NCBI RefSeq assembly: GCF_014217625.1
Contig: NZ_CP043641.1
Span: 930,001 to 994,000 of the forward strand
Origin: Leifsonia shinshuensis
Lineage (GTDB): Bacteria > Actinomycetota > Actinomycetes > Actinomycetales > Microbacteriaceae
Direction of reading: 5' to 3'
DNA: 64,000 nucleotides
A model generated the notes under the pieces. It worked only from the letters and a program-made list of their open reading frames with translations. It had not been told where the DNA came from and did not search any database. The translations under genes were made by a program, and so were the position numbers. Positions 10,802-19,376 of this stretch are shown one piece after another (the first letter of the stretch is position 1; each line of letters starts with the position of its first letter).

Positions 10802-11770
10802 TCAGTAGAGCAGCGACGCCAGCCTAGCCCTGGCCTTGCCGACGCGGGGGTCGTCCACGCCGACGATCTCGAAGTACTCCAGGATGCGGGCGCGCACGGC
10901 CTCCTTGCCCTCCGCGTCGAGCGTCGGGAACAGGGTCAGCAGCCGGTCGAAGGCGTCGTCGACGTGGCCGCCGGACAGGTCGAGGTCCGCGACCGCGAGC
11001 TGCGCCTCCGTGTCCTCGGGAGCCGTGGCGGCGGCGTTGCGGATCTCGTCCAGCGTGCGGCCGGCCAGGCGCGACAGCAGGCTCACCTGGGCCAGCCCGG
11101 CGATCGCCATCTGGTCGCGCGGATCCTGCGCGATCGCGGTCTTGTATGCGGCGATCGCGGCCGGGTAGTCGCCGCGGTCGATCGCATCGTACGCCTCGGC
11201 GTGCAGCGGGGGCAGCGGCGGCTCGGGTGCGGGCTCGTCGGCCTGCTCGCCCGGGGTCTCCCCCGCCGCGGCGTCGACCTGCGCGGTGCCGGTGACGCCG
11301 TTCTGCGCGGCGAGCTCCAGCAGCTGGGCGAACACGTCGCGGACCTGGTCCTCCGGCAGCGCTCCGGTGAAGAGCTGGACGGGCCGGCCGGAGACGATGC
11401 CGGCCACGGCGGGCGCCGACTGCGCCTGGAAGGCCTGCACGAGCTGCGGGTTCGCGTCCACGTCGACCTGCACGAGCACGATACGGCCGGCGAGGTCGTT
11501 GGTGACCCGGTCGAGGACCGTCGCCAGGGCGCGGTCCGGGTCGGCCCAGGAGGCCGTGAGCGCGACCACGACGGGGATCCGCATCGACAGGTCGATGAAG
11601 TCGTTGAAGTTCGCGTCGGTGCCCTGGAAGAACAGGCTGGGCAGCTCGACGGGCTCACCCGCCGCGCCGCCTGCTCCCGCGTCGCCCTGGCCGGGCTGCG
11701 GCCGGTTCACGAGGCCGCTCAGGTCCACGGCGCCGCGGAGATTGGTCGGATTGGGCGGAAGCTGACTCAT
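10802..11770 (-). CDS. Thioredoxin-like/TPR co-chaperone (CnoX-like)
   Basis: A 322-residue protein starting MSQLPPNPTNLRGAVDLSGL; ATG 11770 is chosen because the 12 residues upstream lack family character. A thioredoxin fold spans about residues 60-165, but the CxxC position reads TASWADPD, so it lacks redox cysteines. TPR-type helices follow (residues ~190-322), including YDAIDRGDYPAAIAAYKTAI. The layout resembles E. coli YbbN/CnoX and mycobacterial Rv1324, which lies near glgB just as here. Probable role: a holdase-like or scaffold protein in the cytoplasm, inferred from the family. Confidence 0.82.
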   Translation of the reverse strand: MSQLPPNPTNLRGAVDLSGLVNRPQPGQGDAGAGGAAGEPVELPSLFFQGTDANFNDFIDLSMRIPVVVALTASWADPDRALATVLDRVTNDLAGRIVLVQVDVDANPQLVQAFQAQSAPAVAGIVSGRPVQLFTGALPEDQVRDVFAQLLELAAQNGVTGTAQVDAAAGETPGEQADEPAPEPPLPPLHAEAYDAIDRGDYPAAIAAYKTAIAQDPRDQMAIAGLAQVSLLSRLAGRTLDEIRNAAATAPEDTEAQLAVADLDLSGGHVDDAFDRLLTLFPTLDAEGKEAVRARILEYFEIVGVDDPRVGKARARLASLLY

Positions 11771-11824
11771 GCGGTCAAGCCTACTGCGCGGTCCCGAGCC
11801 CATCACGGCTCAGCACTGTGCGGG

Positions 11825-13705
11825 TCACTGCACCTCGCGTGCGGAGACCAGACCCTGCGCGAAGCCGAGCAGGCGCACCTTCTCGTTCGACCCCGCGGGC
11901 GGCACGTAGAACGCGAGCTGGTAGCCGTACACCGACTCGATGCCGGTGTTGGACTGCGCGACCCCGCTGAGCGCGGCGGTCGTGGCGCCCGCGATGACCT
12001 GGGCGCCGGCCTCCGTCACCTTGTGGAGCTGGACCTCCTCCGGGTTCACCCAGACGATGGCGCCGGAGTCGTTGGTCGCCATGGAGATGACCGGGCCGGA
12101 GCCGAGCCGGCTGGAGAAGGTGAGCGAGGAGGTCTGGCCGAACTGCTGGGCGAGCCTGGCCTGCTCCTGCTGCTTCCAGGAGGCGCCGACCTGCGCGACG
12201 AGCTTGTCGTCGGTGAGGTCGAAGCTGGAGTACCACTTGCTCTTGTCGCCGTTCAGCAGGATGTCGCCGTAGGCGGCCGCCACCTGGTCGGGCTGCACCT
12301 TGAGCAGCTTGGAGTCCGGCGGGACCACCGCGGCGCCGATGCTCGCCGGGGCCAGGTTCGGCACCTTGACGTTCGGCTCGAGCGCGATCGCGTACTCGAC
12401 CATGTAGTTGTCGCGCGGCGTCTGCTGCACGAGGGCGAGCGCGAGCGGGGCCTGCGCCTTGCCGGTGGAGTCGTTCGGCATCTTCACGACGGCCGTGACC
12501 GTGCGCGGCCAGCTGTCGGTCGCCTGCGGGAGCGAGAGCTCCAGCGGTCCCGCCGGAATGGCGGGGAGAGCGGGCTGGTCGGCCTTCTTCGCGCGGATCG
12601 CGTAGTTCGCGTCCCGGAGCTGGAGGGCGGGGCCGGCGAAGCGCAGCTTGGCCAGGTCGGCGTCGTTCTTGGCGTCCGCATTGGCCGCTGCGACCGAGAT
12701 CCGCTTGATGATGCGCTCCAGCTGCGGCGCCGTCACGGCGGGAGCCGGAGAGTTGTTGTCGCCCTTCGGCGCGCTCGTGGACGTGGGCGTCGGCGTCGGG
12801 GTGGGCGTCGACGTGTCCGCGAAGGCCGCCCCGGCGCCGGCGCCGGTCAGCGCGAGGACGCCGGCCAGGAGGGCCGGGACCATCACTCGCGTGCGCCGGC
12901 TGGAGCGGCGGCCGCGCGGGGTGGCCTCGATGGAGGCGGTGGGCTTGTACTTGGGGGCTTTGGGCAGCTTCGGCATCTTGGGTCCGCTCTTGCGCCGTGG
13001 CCCGCGCGACTTGCGGTGGGTGTAGAGCCCCCACAGGTAGAGCGCGATGCCGATCACCAGGAGCACGAGACCGCCGATGATGAGCGGGAACGCCCACGGC
13101 GTGCTGGTGTCGACCGGCCAGGTCAGGAGGATCTTGTTCGGGGCGGGGGTGGTCCCGTCTCCGGCGACGATCACACTCACGCCGGACGGGAGGTTCATCT
13201 TGGTGACCTGGGCGTCCTGGCCGTCGTACTCCTCCAGCCAGAGATCGGAGCCGGCCGGGTTCGGGCCGGGTGCCGCGGTCTGCGACGTGGACGAGCCGGT
13301 GGGCGCCGGGGTCGGTGTCGCGGTCGGGGTCGCGGTGGACGCGGAGCCGGAGCCGGTCGAGTCGGCCGCCTTCGGGGTCACGGTCTTCACCGTCAGCGCG
13401 CTGTCGCCCGGGCGGTAGGAGATCGTCGCATACTTCTGGTCGTCGAGCCACGACTTCACGTCGGCGGTGCGGCCGTAGGCGACCATCTGCGTCTTGGCGT
13501 TCTTCGAGCCCGAGATGGACAGCGTCTGCTGCCCGGGATGGGCGTTCAGCACGGCGCTGTCGATCACGACGTAGCGCGCGTCGCCGGGGACGGTCGCCGA
13601 GGCGTTCACCTGCGACGGGGGTGCGAAGATCGTGCGCTGGGCGATGCCGGCCACGATCATGACGGCAGCGACCACGAACGCGACGATGGCCAGTACGAAA
13701 CGCAA
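11825..13705 (-). CDS. Three-TM membrane protein with two extracellular domains, unknown function
   Basis: A TTG start at 13705 (MRFVLAIVAFVV) is chosen because GAGGAG sits six bases upstream; the protein is 626 residues. TM1 is at ~4-23, then an outside domain at ~30-195 with a Thr/Pro/Ser linker at 117-150. TM2 is at ~206-228, followed by a very basic cytoplasmic loop (~229-274) with KMPKLPKAPK. A third, signal-anchor-like TM is at ~275-296, then a TPTPTPT linker and a ~300-residue C-terminal outside domain. I recognise no catalytic motif. The two outside lobes joined by a basic loop suggest an envelope scaffold or sensor. It is divergent from the giant coiled-coil gene. Confidence 0.75.
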   Translation of the reverse strand: MRFVLAIVAFVVAAVMIVAGIAQRTIFAPPSQVNASATVPGDARYVVIDSAVLNAHPGQQTLSISGSKNAKTQMVAYGRTADVKSWLDDQKYATISYRPGDSALTVKTVTPKAADSTGSGSASTATPTATPTPAPTGSSTSQTAAPGPNPAGSDLWLEEYDGQDAQVTKMNLPSGVSVIVAGDGTTPAPNKILLTWPVDTSTPWAFPLIIGGLVLLVIGIALYLWGLYTHRKSRGPRRKSGPKMPKLPKAPKYKPTASIEATPRGRRSSRRTRVMVPALLAGVLALTGAGAGAAFADTSTPTPTPTPTSTSAPKGDNNSPAPAVTAPQLERIIKRISVAAANADAKNDADLAKLRFAGPALQLRDANYAIRAKKADQPALPAIPAGPLELSLPQATDSWPRTVTAVVKMPNDSTGKAQAPLALALVQQTPRDNYMVEYAIALEPNVKVPNLAPASIGAAVVPPDSKLLKVQPDQVAAAYGDILLNGDKSKWYSSFDLTDDKLVAQVGASWKQQEQARLAQQFGQTSSLTFSSRLGSGPVISMATNDSGAIVWVNPEEVQLHKVTEAGAQVIAGATTAALSGVAQSNTGIESVYGYQLAFYVPPAGSNEKVRLLGFAQGLVSAREVQ

Positions 13706-13832
13706 ACAGAACTCCTCAGTGCCGGACGGGGGGCGGGCACAGTCACACAACGATAATGGAGCACCCTGAGAGGCATCTAACCGTTGTCTGCACGGTCACG
13801 CAGTCCCCCATGCGGGTACGGGCCTCGAAATG

Positions 13833-13838
13833 TAAGAT
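13833..13838 (+). promoter_or_regulatory. Possible -10 element for the coiled-coil gene
   Basis: TGTAAGAT at 13831-13838 fits an extended -10 (TG-TAAGAT) about 50 bases upstream of the GTG at 13889. No clear -35 hexamer is visible. The ribosome site CAGGAG at 13877-13882 lies just before the GTG. Confidence 0.35.
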
Positions 13839-13888
13839 CGATGCGGCGCGCGCGCTGCTCGCTCACTCGATCCCACAGGAGTAACACG

Positions 13889-16800
13889 GTGGCCACCGAC
13901 GAATCCAACTTCACCCAGGTCTTTCGCGGATACGACAAGGACGAAGTCGACCAGGCCATCCAGGACCTCCGCCGCGAGCTGATCAAGTCCAACACCCAAT
14001 CGGCCGACCAGGCCAAGGAGCTCAAGCGCCTCCAGCTGCGCATCGACGAGCTGAACGCGGAGATCGAGGAGGTCGGCAGCCCGACCTACTCCGGGCTCGG
14101 CACCAAGCTGGAGAACACCCTCCGCGTCGCCGAGGAGCAGTCCACCCGGCTCATCGCGCAGGCCGACATCGACGCGGAGAAGCTGCGCGCCGGAGTCACC
14201 GCCGAGATCGACAAGATCAAGAAGACGGCGGCGCAGCAGGCCGAGCGCGTCCTCGCCGACGCGCAGGCGCGCGCGACGACGGCCCTCGAAGACGCCCAGA
14301 TCGAGTCGTCGGAGCTGCTCGCGCGCACCCGTGCCGACAAGGAGACCCTCCTCAACGACGCGATCAGGGAGGCAGCGGCCATCCGCGGCGCCGTCGCCAC
14401 CGAGGCCGCCGAGCTGCGCGCGACGAGCAAGCGCGAGGCGTCCGCCCTGCGCGCCGAGGCCGACCGCGAGGCGGCGGAGCTGAAGGCCGTCGCGCTGCGC
14501 GAAGCGGAGGCGGCGCGCACCGAGGCCGCCGAGCTCGACCGCACCATCGCCGCGCGCCGTGCGGAGCTGGAGAACGCGCTCGCCGCCGACCGCGCCGCCT
14601 TCGAACGGGAGGCGGCGCAGACCCGCCTCGAGCTCGACAAGCGCGTCGCCGAGACCGCTGACCGGCTCGCCGCCGAGCAGACCGCGGCGCGCGACGCGGT
14701 CGCCGCAGAGGTCGCCCAGGCGCGCGCCGAGCTCGCGGACGAGGTCGAGCAGCAGCGCGCGACACTGGCCGCTCTCGCCGCGCAGACCCGCGCCGACCTG
14801 GATCACGAGGACACCACCAAGCGCCAGGCGCTCGCCGCCGACGTCGAGCAGACCACGACCTCCCTCGCCGCCGAGGTCGAGCAGACCAGGAGCTCCCTCG
14901 CCGCCGAGGTCGAGCAGACCAAGGCCCGGCTGGCCGACGAGGTCACGACCACCACCTCCGCCCTGGCCGACGAGGTCACCCGCACCAAGACCGAGCTCGC
15001 CGACGAGGTGGCACGCACGAAGGCTGCGCTCGCCGACGAGGTCTCCAGCACGAAGGCCGCGCTGGAGTCGGAGGTCACCACCACGCGCTCGGCCCTCGAG
15101 ACCGACGTGACCACCACCCGCTCCGCGCTGGCCGAGGAGGTCGAGCGCACGAAGAAGGAGCTCGCGGACGAGGTCCTGCAGACCCGCGCGACCCTGGAGC
15201 GCGAGACCACCGAGACCCGCAGCGGCCTCGAAGCCGACCGAACCGCGACCGCCGCGCAGCTCACCGCCGACCGCGAGCGCGTCGCCAACGAGCTCGCGGC
15301 CGAGGAGGAGACCACCCGGGCCCGCGTCACCGCGCTGCGCGAGCGCACCGCGGCCGAGCTCGCCACGGAGGTCAAGGACACCCGCGCGGATCTGGCCGCC
15401 GAGGTCGAGACCACGCGCACCGACCTCGCCACCGAGGTCGACACCGCGCGTGCGGCCCTCGCGAAGGACGTCCAGACGACCAAGGCCGACCTCGCCAAGG
15501 AGGTCAAGAGCACCCGTTCCGCCCTCACCAAGGAGGTCGACAGCACCAAGGCGGCCCTGGCCAAGGAGGTCGAGACCACCCAGTCCGACCTCGCCACGGA
15601 GGTCGAGACCACCCAGGCCGCCCTCGCCGCCGAGCTGGAGACCGCCCGCGCCGAGCTGGCCGACGAGGTGCAGACCACCCGGGCCGCCCTGGCCGAGGAG
15701 GTAGAGACCACCCAGGCCGCCCTGGCCGAGGAAGTCGAGACCACCAAGGCCGACCTCGCGGACGAGGTCCGGACCACGCAGGCGGCGCTCGCGGACGAGG
15801 TGAGGACCACCCGCGCCGAGCTGGCCGCAGACGCCGAGCGCCAGCGTCGCGAACTCGAGGCCGAGGCTGCTGAGCTGCGCGCCGAGCTGGCCGCCGAGGT
15901 CGGCGAGGCGCGCACCGCCCTGGCCGAGGAGCTCGCGACCGAGCGCAGCGCCCTGACGGCCGAGGTGACCTCCACCCGCGCTCAGCTCGCAGCCGACGTC
16001 GAGCAGACCGCCGCCCGCCTGGCCGCGGAGAAGGAGCAGACCCTCTCCGCACTGGAGACCGAGGTCGTCACCACCAAGGCCGCGCTGGCGGCGGAGGTCG
16101 AGCAGACGAAGTCCGCCCTGGCCGCCGAGGTCGAGCAGACGAAGTCCGCCCTGGAGACCGAGGTCACCACCACGACCTCCAACCTCGCTGCCGAGGTCGA
16201 GCAGACGAAGTCCGCCCTGGAGACCGAGGTCACCACCACGAAGTCCGCCCTGGCCGCCGAGGTCGAGCAGACGAAGTCGGCGCTGGCGGCGGAGGCCGAG
16301 GAGACCCGCTCCCGCCTCGCCGACGAGACCGAGCAGACCCGCAGCACGCTCGCCGCCGACGTGAAGCGCACCACCGCCGACCTCGCCGATCAGCGCGCCA
16401 GGACCGCCCAGGAGCTGAAGAACGATCGCGAGCAGCAGCGCCTCGAACTGGAGCGCGAGGCCGACCAGACCCGGCTGACGCTCGCCGAGGAGACCGAGCG
16501 TGCCCGCGTCACGCTCGACGCCGAGACCGCGAAGGCCCGTGCGGAGGTCGCTCGTGAGGCCGCCGAGGCGGGCACCGCTCTCGACGCCGAGCTGGCCGAG
16601 CGCCAGGCCGCGTTCGACCAGGAGGCCACGACCGCGCGCGCCGACCTCGACGCCGAGCTCGTCGCCCTCCGCACCTCCACCCTCGCCGAGCTGGACAAGC
16701 GCACCCGCGAGATCGAGCAGGCCAGGATCGACCTCGACGTCGAGCTCCGCGCCCGTCGCGACGAGGCCGAGAAGGAGTACCTGAGCCGGCACCAGGAGGC

Positions 16801-17149
16801 CGTCGCCCAGACCCAGAAGTACCTGGACGAGGCCAACGTCCAGCTTGCCGACGCGGTCAAGCGCACCTCGCAGGCCCGCACCGAGGCCGAGACGTACGAC
16901 ACCGAGGCCCGCGAGACGGTCAAGAAGGCCCGCAAGGACGCCGAGAAGGTCGCCGCGGATATCGTCCGCGAGGCCCAGGAGCGCGCGGACGCCCTGGTGG
17001 AGGACGCCGAGCAGCGCACGCAACGCCTGGTGTCCGACGCGGAGGACCGCCTCTCCCAGATTAGGATCGAGCGAGAGGCCGTGGCCGGGTACTTCGAGAA
17101 CCTCAGGGGTATGCTGCAGCAGGCGGACACGGTTTCGGCCGACGACTGA
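13889..17149 (+). CDS. Giant DivIVA-headed coiled-coil protein built of hendecad repeats (Scy/FilP-like)
   Basis: A 1086-residue protein; GTG 13889 is chosen for CAGGAG seven bases upstream and the DivIVA-like start. Residues 6-24 (FTQVFRGYDKDEVDQAIQD) are a DivIVA N-terminal signature. Residues ~30-215 are mixed coiled coil. Residues 216-930 are 65 consecutive 11-residue repeats of the type LAAEVEQTKSA with no slip in register. The C-terminus (YLSRHQEAVAQTQKYLDEAN, then EREAVAGYFENLRGML) resembles actinobacterial FilP/Scy-class ends. No Cys or TM segment is seen. Family knowledge suggests a filament or polarisome scaffold; that role is inferred. A downstream exporter gene follows after 38 bp and is probably co-transcribed. 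Confidence 0.85.
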   Translation: MATDESNFTQVFRGYDKDEVDQAIQDLRRELIKSNTQSADQAKELKRLQLRIDELNAEIEEVGSPTYSGLGTKLENTLRVAEEQSTRLIAQADIDAEKLRAGVTAEIDKIKKTAAQQAERVLADAQARATTALEDAQIESSELLARTRADKETLLNDAIREAAAIRGAVATEAAELRATSKREASALRAEADREAAELKAVALREAEAARTEAAELDRTIAARRAELENALAADRAAFEREAAQTRLELDKRVAETADRLAAEQTAARDAVAAEVAQARAELADEVEQQRATLAALAAQTRADLDHEDTTKRQALAADVEQTTTSLAAEVEQTRSSLAAEVEQTKARLADEVTTTTSALADEVTRTKTELADEVARTKAALADEVSSTKAALESEVTTTRSALETDVTTTRSALAEEVERTKKELADEVLQTRATLERETTETRSGLEADRTATAAQLTADRERVANELAAEEETTRARVTALRERTAAELATEVKDTRADLAAEVETTRTDLATEVDTARAALAKDVQTTKADLAKEVKSTRSALTKEVDSTKAALAKEVETTQSDLATEVETTQAALAAELETARAELADEVQTTRAALAEEVETTQAALAEEVETTKADLADEVRTTQAALADEVRTTRAELAADAERQRRELEAEAAELRAELAAEVGEARTALAEELATERSALTAEVTSTRAQLAADVEQTAARLAAEKEQTLSALETEVVTTKAALAAEVEQTKSALAAEVEQTKSALETEVTTTTSNLAAEVEQTKSALETEVTTTKSALAAEVEQTKSALAAEAEETRSRLADETEQTRSTLAADVKRTTADLADQRARTAQELKNDREQQRLELEREADQTRLTLAEETERARVTLDAETAKARAEVAREAAEAGTALDAELAERQAAFDQEATTARADLDAELVALRTSTLAELDKRTREIEQARIDLDVELRARRDEAEKEYLSRHQEAVAQTQKYLDEANVQLADAVKRTSQARTEAETYDTEARETVKKARKDAEKVAADIVREAQERADALVEDAEQRTQRLVSDAEDRLSQIRIEREAVAGYFENLRGMLQQADTVSADD
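14534..16678 (+). repeat. 65-unit in-frame 33-bp (11-residue) repeat array
   Basis: Starting at the codons for LDRTIAARRAE, every 33 bases begins a unit with Leu (rarely Val or Phe) at position 1, usually Ala at 2, acidic residues at 3-5 and Thr/Ala at 8-11. The register holds exactly to 16678 (65 x 33 = 2145). Most units differ at the DNA level. Units around 16052-16282 are nearly identical and form 66-bp dimers of LAAEVEQTKSA and LETEVTTTKSA types, which suggests recent expansion there. Confidence 0.9.
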
Positions 17150-17187
17150 GTTCCGCCTTCCGGGCGGACCGCCCAGAGGGGGACTGA

Positions 17188-18225
17188 GTGAAGATCCAGA
17201 ACGCGTTCCGAGTCGGCCTGATCGGCACCCTCGGCGTCGGCCTGGGCGTCCTGATCCTGACCTCGATCGTGAGCCTGGCCACGATCATCACCTACATCGG
17301 TGCCGCGCTGTTCCTGGCGCTCGGGATCGAGCCGCTCATCTCCTTCCTGGAGCGACGGAAGTTCCCGCGCTGGGCCGCCTTGGTCGTCACGCTCGTGGTC
17401 ATCGTCGGCGCCTTCGTCGGCCTGATCTGGGCGATCGTCCCCGTCGCGGTCGGCCAGGCGTCGCAGCTCGTCCAGAACACGATCAACTGGGTCAACAACG
17501 GCGGAGCCGAGAAGTGGTTCCTCAGCCTCCAGCATCAGTTCCCGACCATCGTCAACCAGCAGAACATCGACGCGGTCACCCAGTGGCTGCAGAAGAACCT
17601 CCCGGACATCACGTCCAAGGTCCTGCAGACCGGCATCGGGATCGTGCAGGGCGCGTTCGGCGTCATCATCGTCGTGATCCTGACGATCTACTTCACGGCG
17701 TCGCTGCCGAGCATCAAGCGCGCGGCCTACCAGCTCGTGCCGGCCTCCCGCCGCTCGCGCTTCGCCGATCTGGGCGACCAGATCACGGACTCGGTCGGCA
17801 AGTACGTCGGCGGCCAGGTCTCGCTCGCGCTCGTCAACGGCGTGCTCAGCGCGATCTTCCTGACGATCATCGGCGCGAAGTTCCCGATCCTGCTCGCGTC
17901 GATCGCGTTCTTCTTCTCGCTGATCCCGCTCGTCGGCACGATCACCGGCTCGGTCATCATCGTCGCGGTCTGCTTCTTCTCCGGCCCCCCGACCGCCATC
18001 GCCGCGGCGATCTACTACATCGTGTACATGCAGGTGGAGGCATACGTCCTGAGCCCGCGGATCATGAACCGCGCGGTGTCGGTGCCGGGCGCGCTCGTGG
18101 TGGTCGCGGCCCTCGCGGGCGGGACGCTGCTGGGCATCCTCGGCGCGCTGGTCGCCATCCCGTTCGCCGCGGCGATCCTGCTCATCATCAAGCAGGTCGT
18201 CATCCCGCGGCAGAACGAGCTCTAA
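17188..18225 (+). CDS. AI-2E family transporter (UPF0118/PerM)
   Basis: A 345-residue integral membrane protein with about eight TM segments. The GTG at 17188 follows a GAGGGGGA ribosome site. Family landmarks: a hydrophobic N-terminal pair (residues ~10-60), a soluble stretch ~85-140 rich in Gln/Asn, and the conserved C-terminal ALFLTIIGAKFPILLASIAF-like and SFIPLVGTITG-like regions ending in GILGALVAIPFAAAI. Members include AI-2 exporter TqsA and Na+/H+ antiporters, so the substrate is unknown. It probably shares a transcript with the coiled-coil gene, making a polar or envelope link worth testing. Confidence 0.88.
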   Translation: MKIQNAFRVGLIGTLGVGLGVLILTSIVSLATIITYIGAALFLALGIEPLISFLERRKFPRWAALVVTLVVIVGAFVGLIWAIVPVAVGQASQLVQNTINWVNNGGAEKWFLSLQHQFPTIVNQQNIDAVTQWLQKNLPDITSKVLQTGIGIVQGAFGVIIVVILTIYFTASLPSIKRAAYQLVPASRRSRFADLGDQITDSVGKYVGGQVSLALVNGVLSAIFLTIIGAKFPILLASIAFFFSLIPLVGTITGSVIIVAVCFFSGPPTAIAAAIYYIVYMQVEAYVLSPRIMNRAVSVPGALVVVAALAGGTLLGILGALVAIPFAAAILLIIKQVVIPRQNEL

Positions 18226-18259
18226 CCCGCCGCCACGGCACCTCAGGCCGGTGGCCGCG

Positions 18260-18997
18260 TCACGCCGGCGGCCACTGCGTCGGCAGCGGCGCCGCGGCGG
18301 GGTTCATCCGCTCCACGATCTCGTCCAGCACGCGGCGGGTCTGGTTCTCCCCCACCCAGAGGTGCTTGCCGCCCTCGACGTCGACCAGCTCGATCTGCGG
18401 CAGCGGCTTGAACCGCTCCGCCGCCTCCGCCGGCTGCAGGTAGTCGTCGTGCTCGGGGATCAGCGCCACGATCGGCCGGTGGTCCCCCGCCCAGGCGGCC
18501 AGGTGCTCCGGCTTGGCACGGTGCAGCGGAGGCGAGAGCAGGATGATCCCGTCCACCGGGCACTCCCGTCCGTACATGAGCGCGAGCTCGGTGCCGAACG
18601 ACCAGCCGAGCAGCCACGGGTGCGGGAGGCCGCGCTCGGCGACGAAGGCCATGGCCGCCTCCACGTCGTAGCGCTCGTCCACCCCGTGGCCGAACTCGCC
18701 CTGGCTGCGCCCGCGCGGCGACGCGGTGCCCCGCGTGTTGAACCGCAGCACGGCGATGTCGGCCAGCGCAGGAAGCCGGCCCGCCGCCTTCCGCAGGATG
18801 TGGGAGTCCATGAAGCCGCCGCCGGTCGGGAGCGGGTGCAGCGTGACGAGGGTCGCGACCGGTTCCCGGTCGAGCGGGGACGCCAGCTCGCCGACGAGGG
18901 TCAGCCCGTCCCTGGTGCGGAGTTCGATGTCCTCGCGCCGGGCGGGCAGCTCGACGCCGCCGCGGATCTCGATCGGCCCCGGAGCGCTGTCCGTCAT
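18260..18997 (-). CDS. Alpha/beta hydrolase
   Basis: 245 residues from ATG 18997 (MTDSAPGPIEI), which has GGGAGA upstream; the longer upstream frame lies in the neighbouring small gene. The fold shows LHPLPTGGGFMDS (oxyanion loop), nucleophile elbow GWSFGTELAL, an Asp in PEHDDYLQP and His in GGKHLWVGE, so the Ser-Asp-His triad is complete. The substrate is unknown; related proteins are dienelactone-hydrolase-like or KANL3/Tex30-like esterases. It follows the small zinc-type ORF by 17 bp, probably in one transcript. Confidence 0.82.
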   Translation of the reverse strand: MTDSAPGPIEIRGGVELPARREDIELRTRDGLTLVGELASPLDREPVATLVTLHPLPTGGGFMDSHILRKAAGRLPALADIAVLRFNTRGTASPRGRSQGEFGHGVDERYDVEAAMAFVAERGLPHPWLLGWSFGTELALMYGRECPVDGIILLSPPLHRAKPEHLAAWAGDHRPIVALIPEHDDYLQPAEAAERFKPLPQIELVDVEGGKHLWVGENQTRRVLDEIVERMNPAAAPLPTQWPPA

Positions 18998-19014
18998 TCC
19001 ACTGTCTCCCTCAC

Positions 19015-19314
19015 TCACGCGACCCGCCAGCACGACGGGTGCCAGTGCCGGCGCGCGGCGAGGTCCGCCGCGTCGCCCATCACACCGTCGGCGCGCCACG
19101 CGACCAGGTGGGCGACGCCAGGACCGATCTCGCGGCCGCAACCGGGGCACACATAGCTCTTCTGCGCCTGCACGGCCGACACGGGCTGCACGTTCCATTC
19201 GACGCCGCGCCGCACCTCCGTGCGCCGCCAGCCCGCGAGGAGCCGGTCCAAGCCGTCCTGCTCCTCTTCACGCTGCTCGCCGTGGCGGCGGCGGGGACGA
19301 TTGCTGCGGGGCAC
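19015..19314 (-). CDS. Small Cys/His-rich protein, putative zinc binder
   Basis: A 99-residue basic protein (MPRSNRPRRRHGEQ). The C-terminal half has CPGCGREI, then AHLVAWRAD and HWHPSCW, which could bind zinc through CxxC plus His/Cys. Similar actinobacterial proteins are usually listed as hypothetical or 'ATP/GTP-binding' without support. It lies just upstream of the hydrolase gene in the same orientation and may form a two-gene operon. The function is unknown. Confidence 0.7.
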   Translation of the reverse strand: MPRSNRPRRRHGEQREEEQDGLDRLLAGWRRTEVRRGVEWNVQPVSAVQAQKSYVCPGCGREIGPGVAHLVAWRADGVMGDAADLAARRHWHPSCWRVA

Positions 19315-19376
19315 CGCTCCAGTCTATGCAGGACGCGGCTGTCCCCCGCCGACCCACGCGCAGTACCATCGGCGGC

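Noticed and set aside
9995-13756. A 1253-codon plus-strand frame across the NmrA, thioredoxin and membrane genes
   Set aside because: Arg/Gly/Asp-rich composition typical of antisense high-GC frames; three real genes lie opposite.
14534-16678. Regular 33-bp repeats considered as a CRISPR array
   Set aside because: Repeats are contiguous without spacers and in frame, encoding an 11-residue protein period.
13796-17023. A 1075-codon open frame on the minus strand opposite the coiled-coil gene
   Set aside because: It is a GC-skew shadow: Leu/Gly-rich with no family sequence or ribosome site, opposite a well-supported gene.
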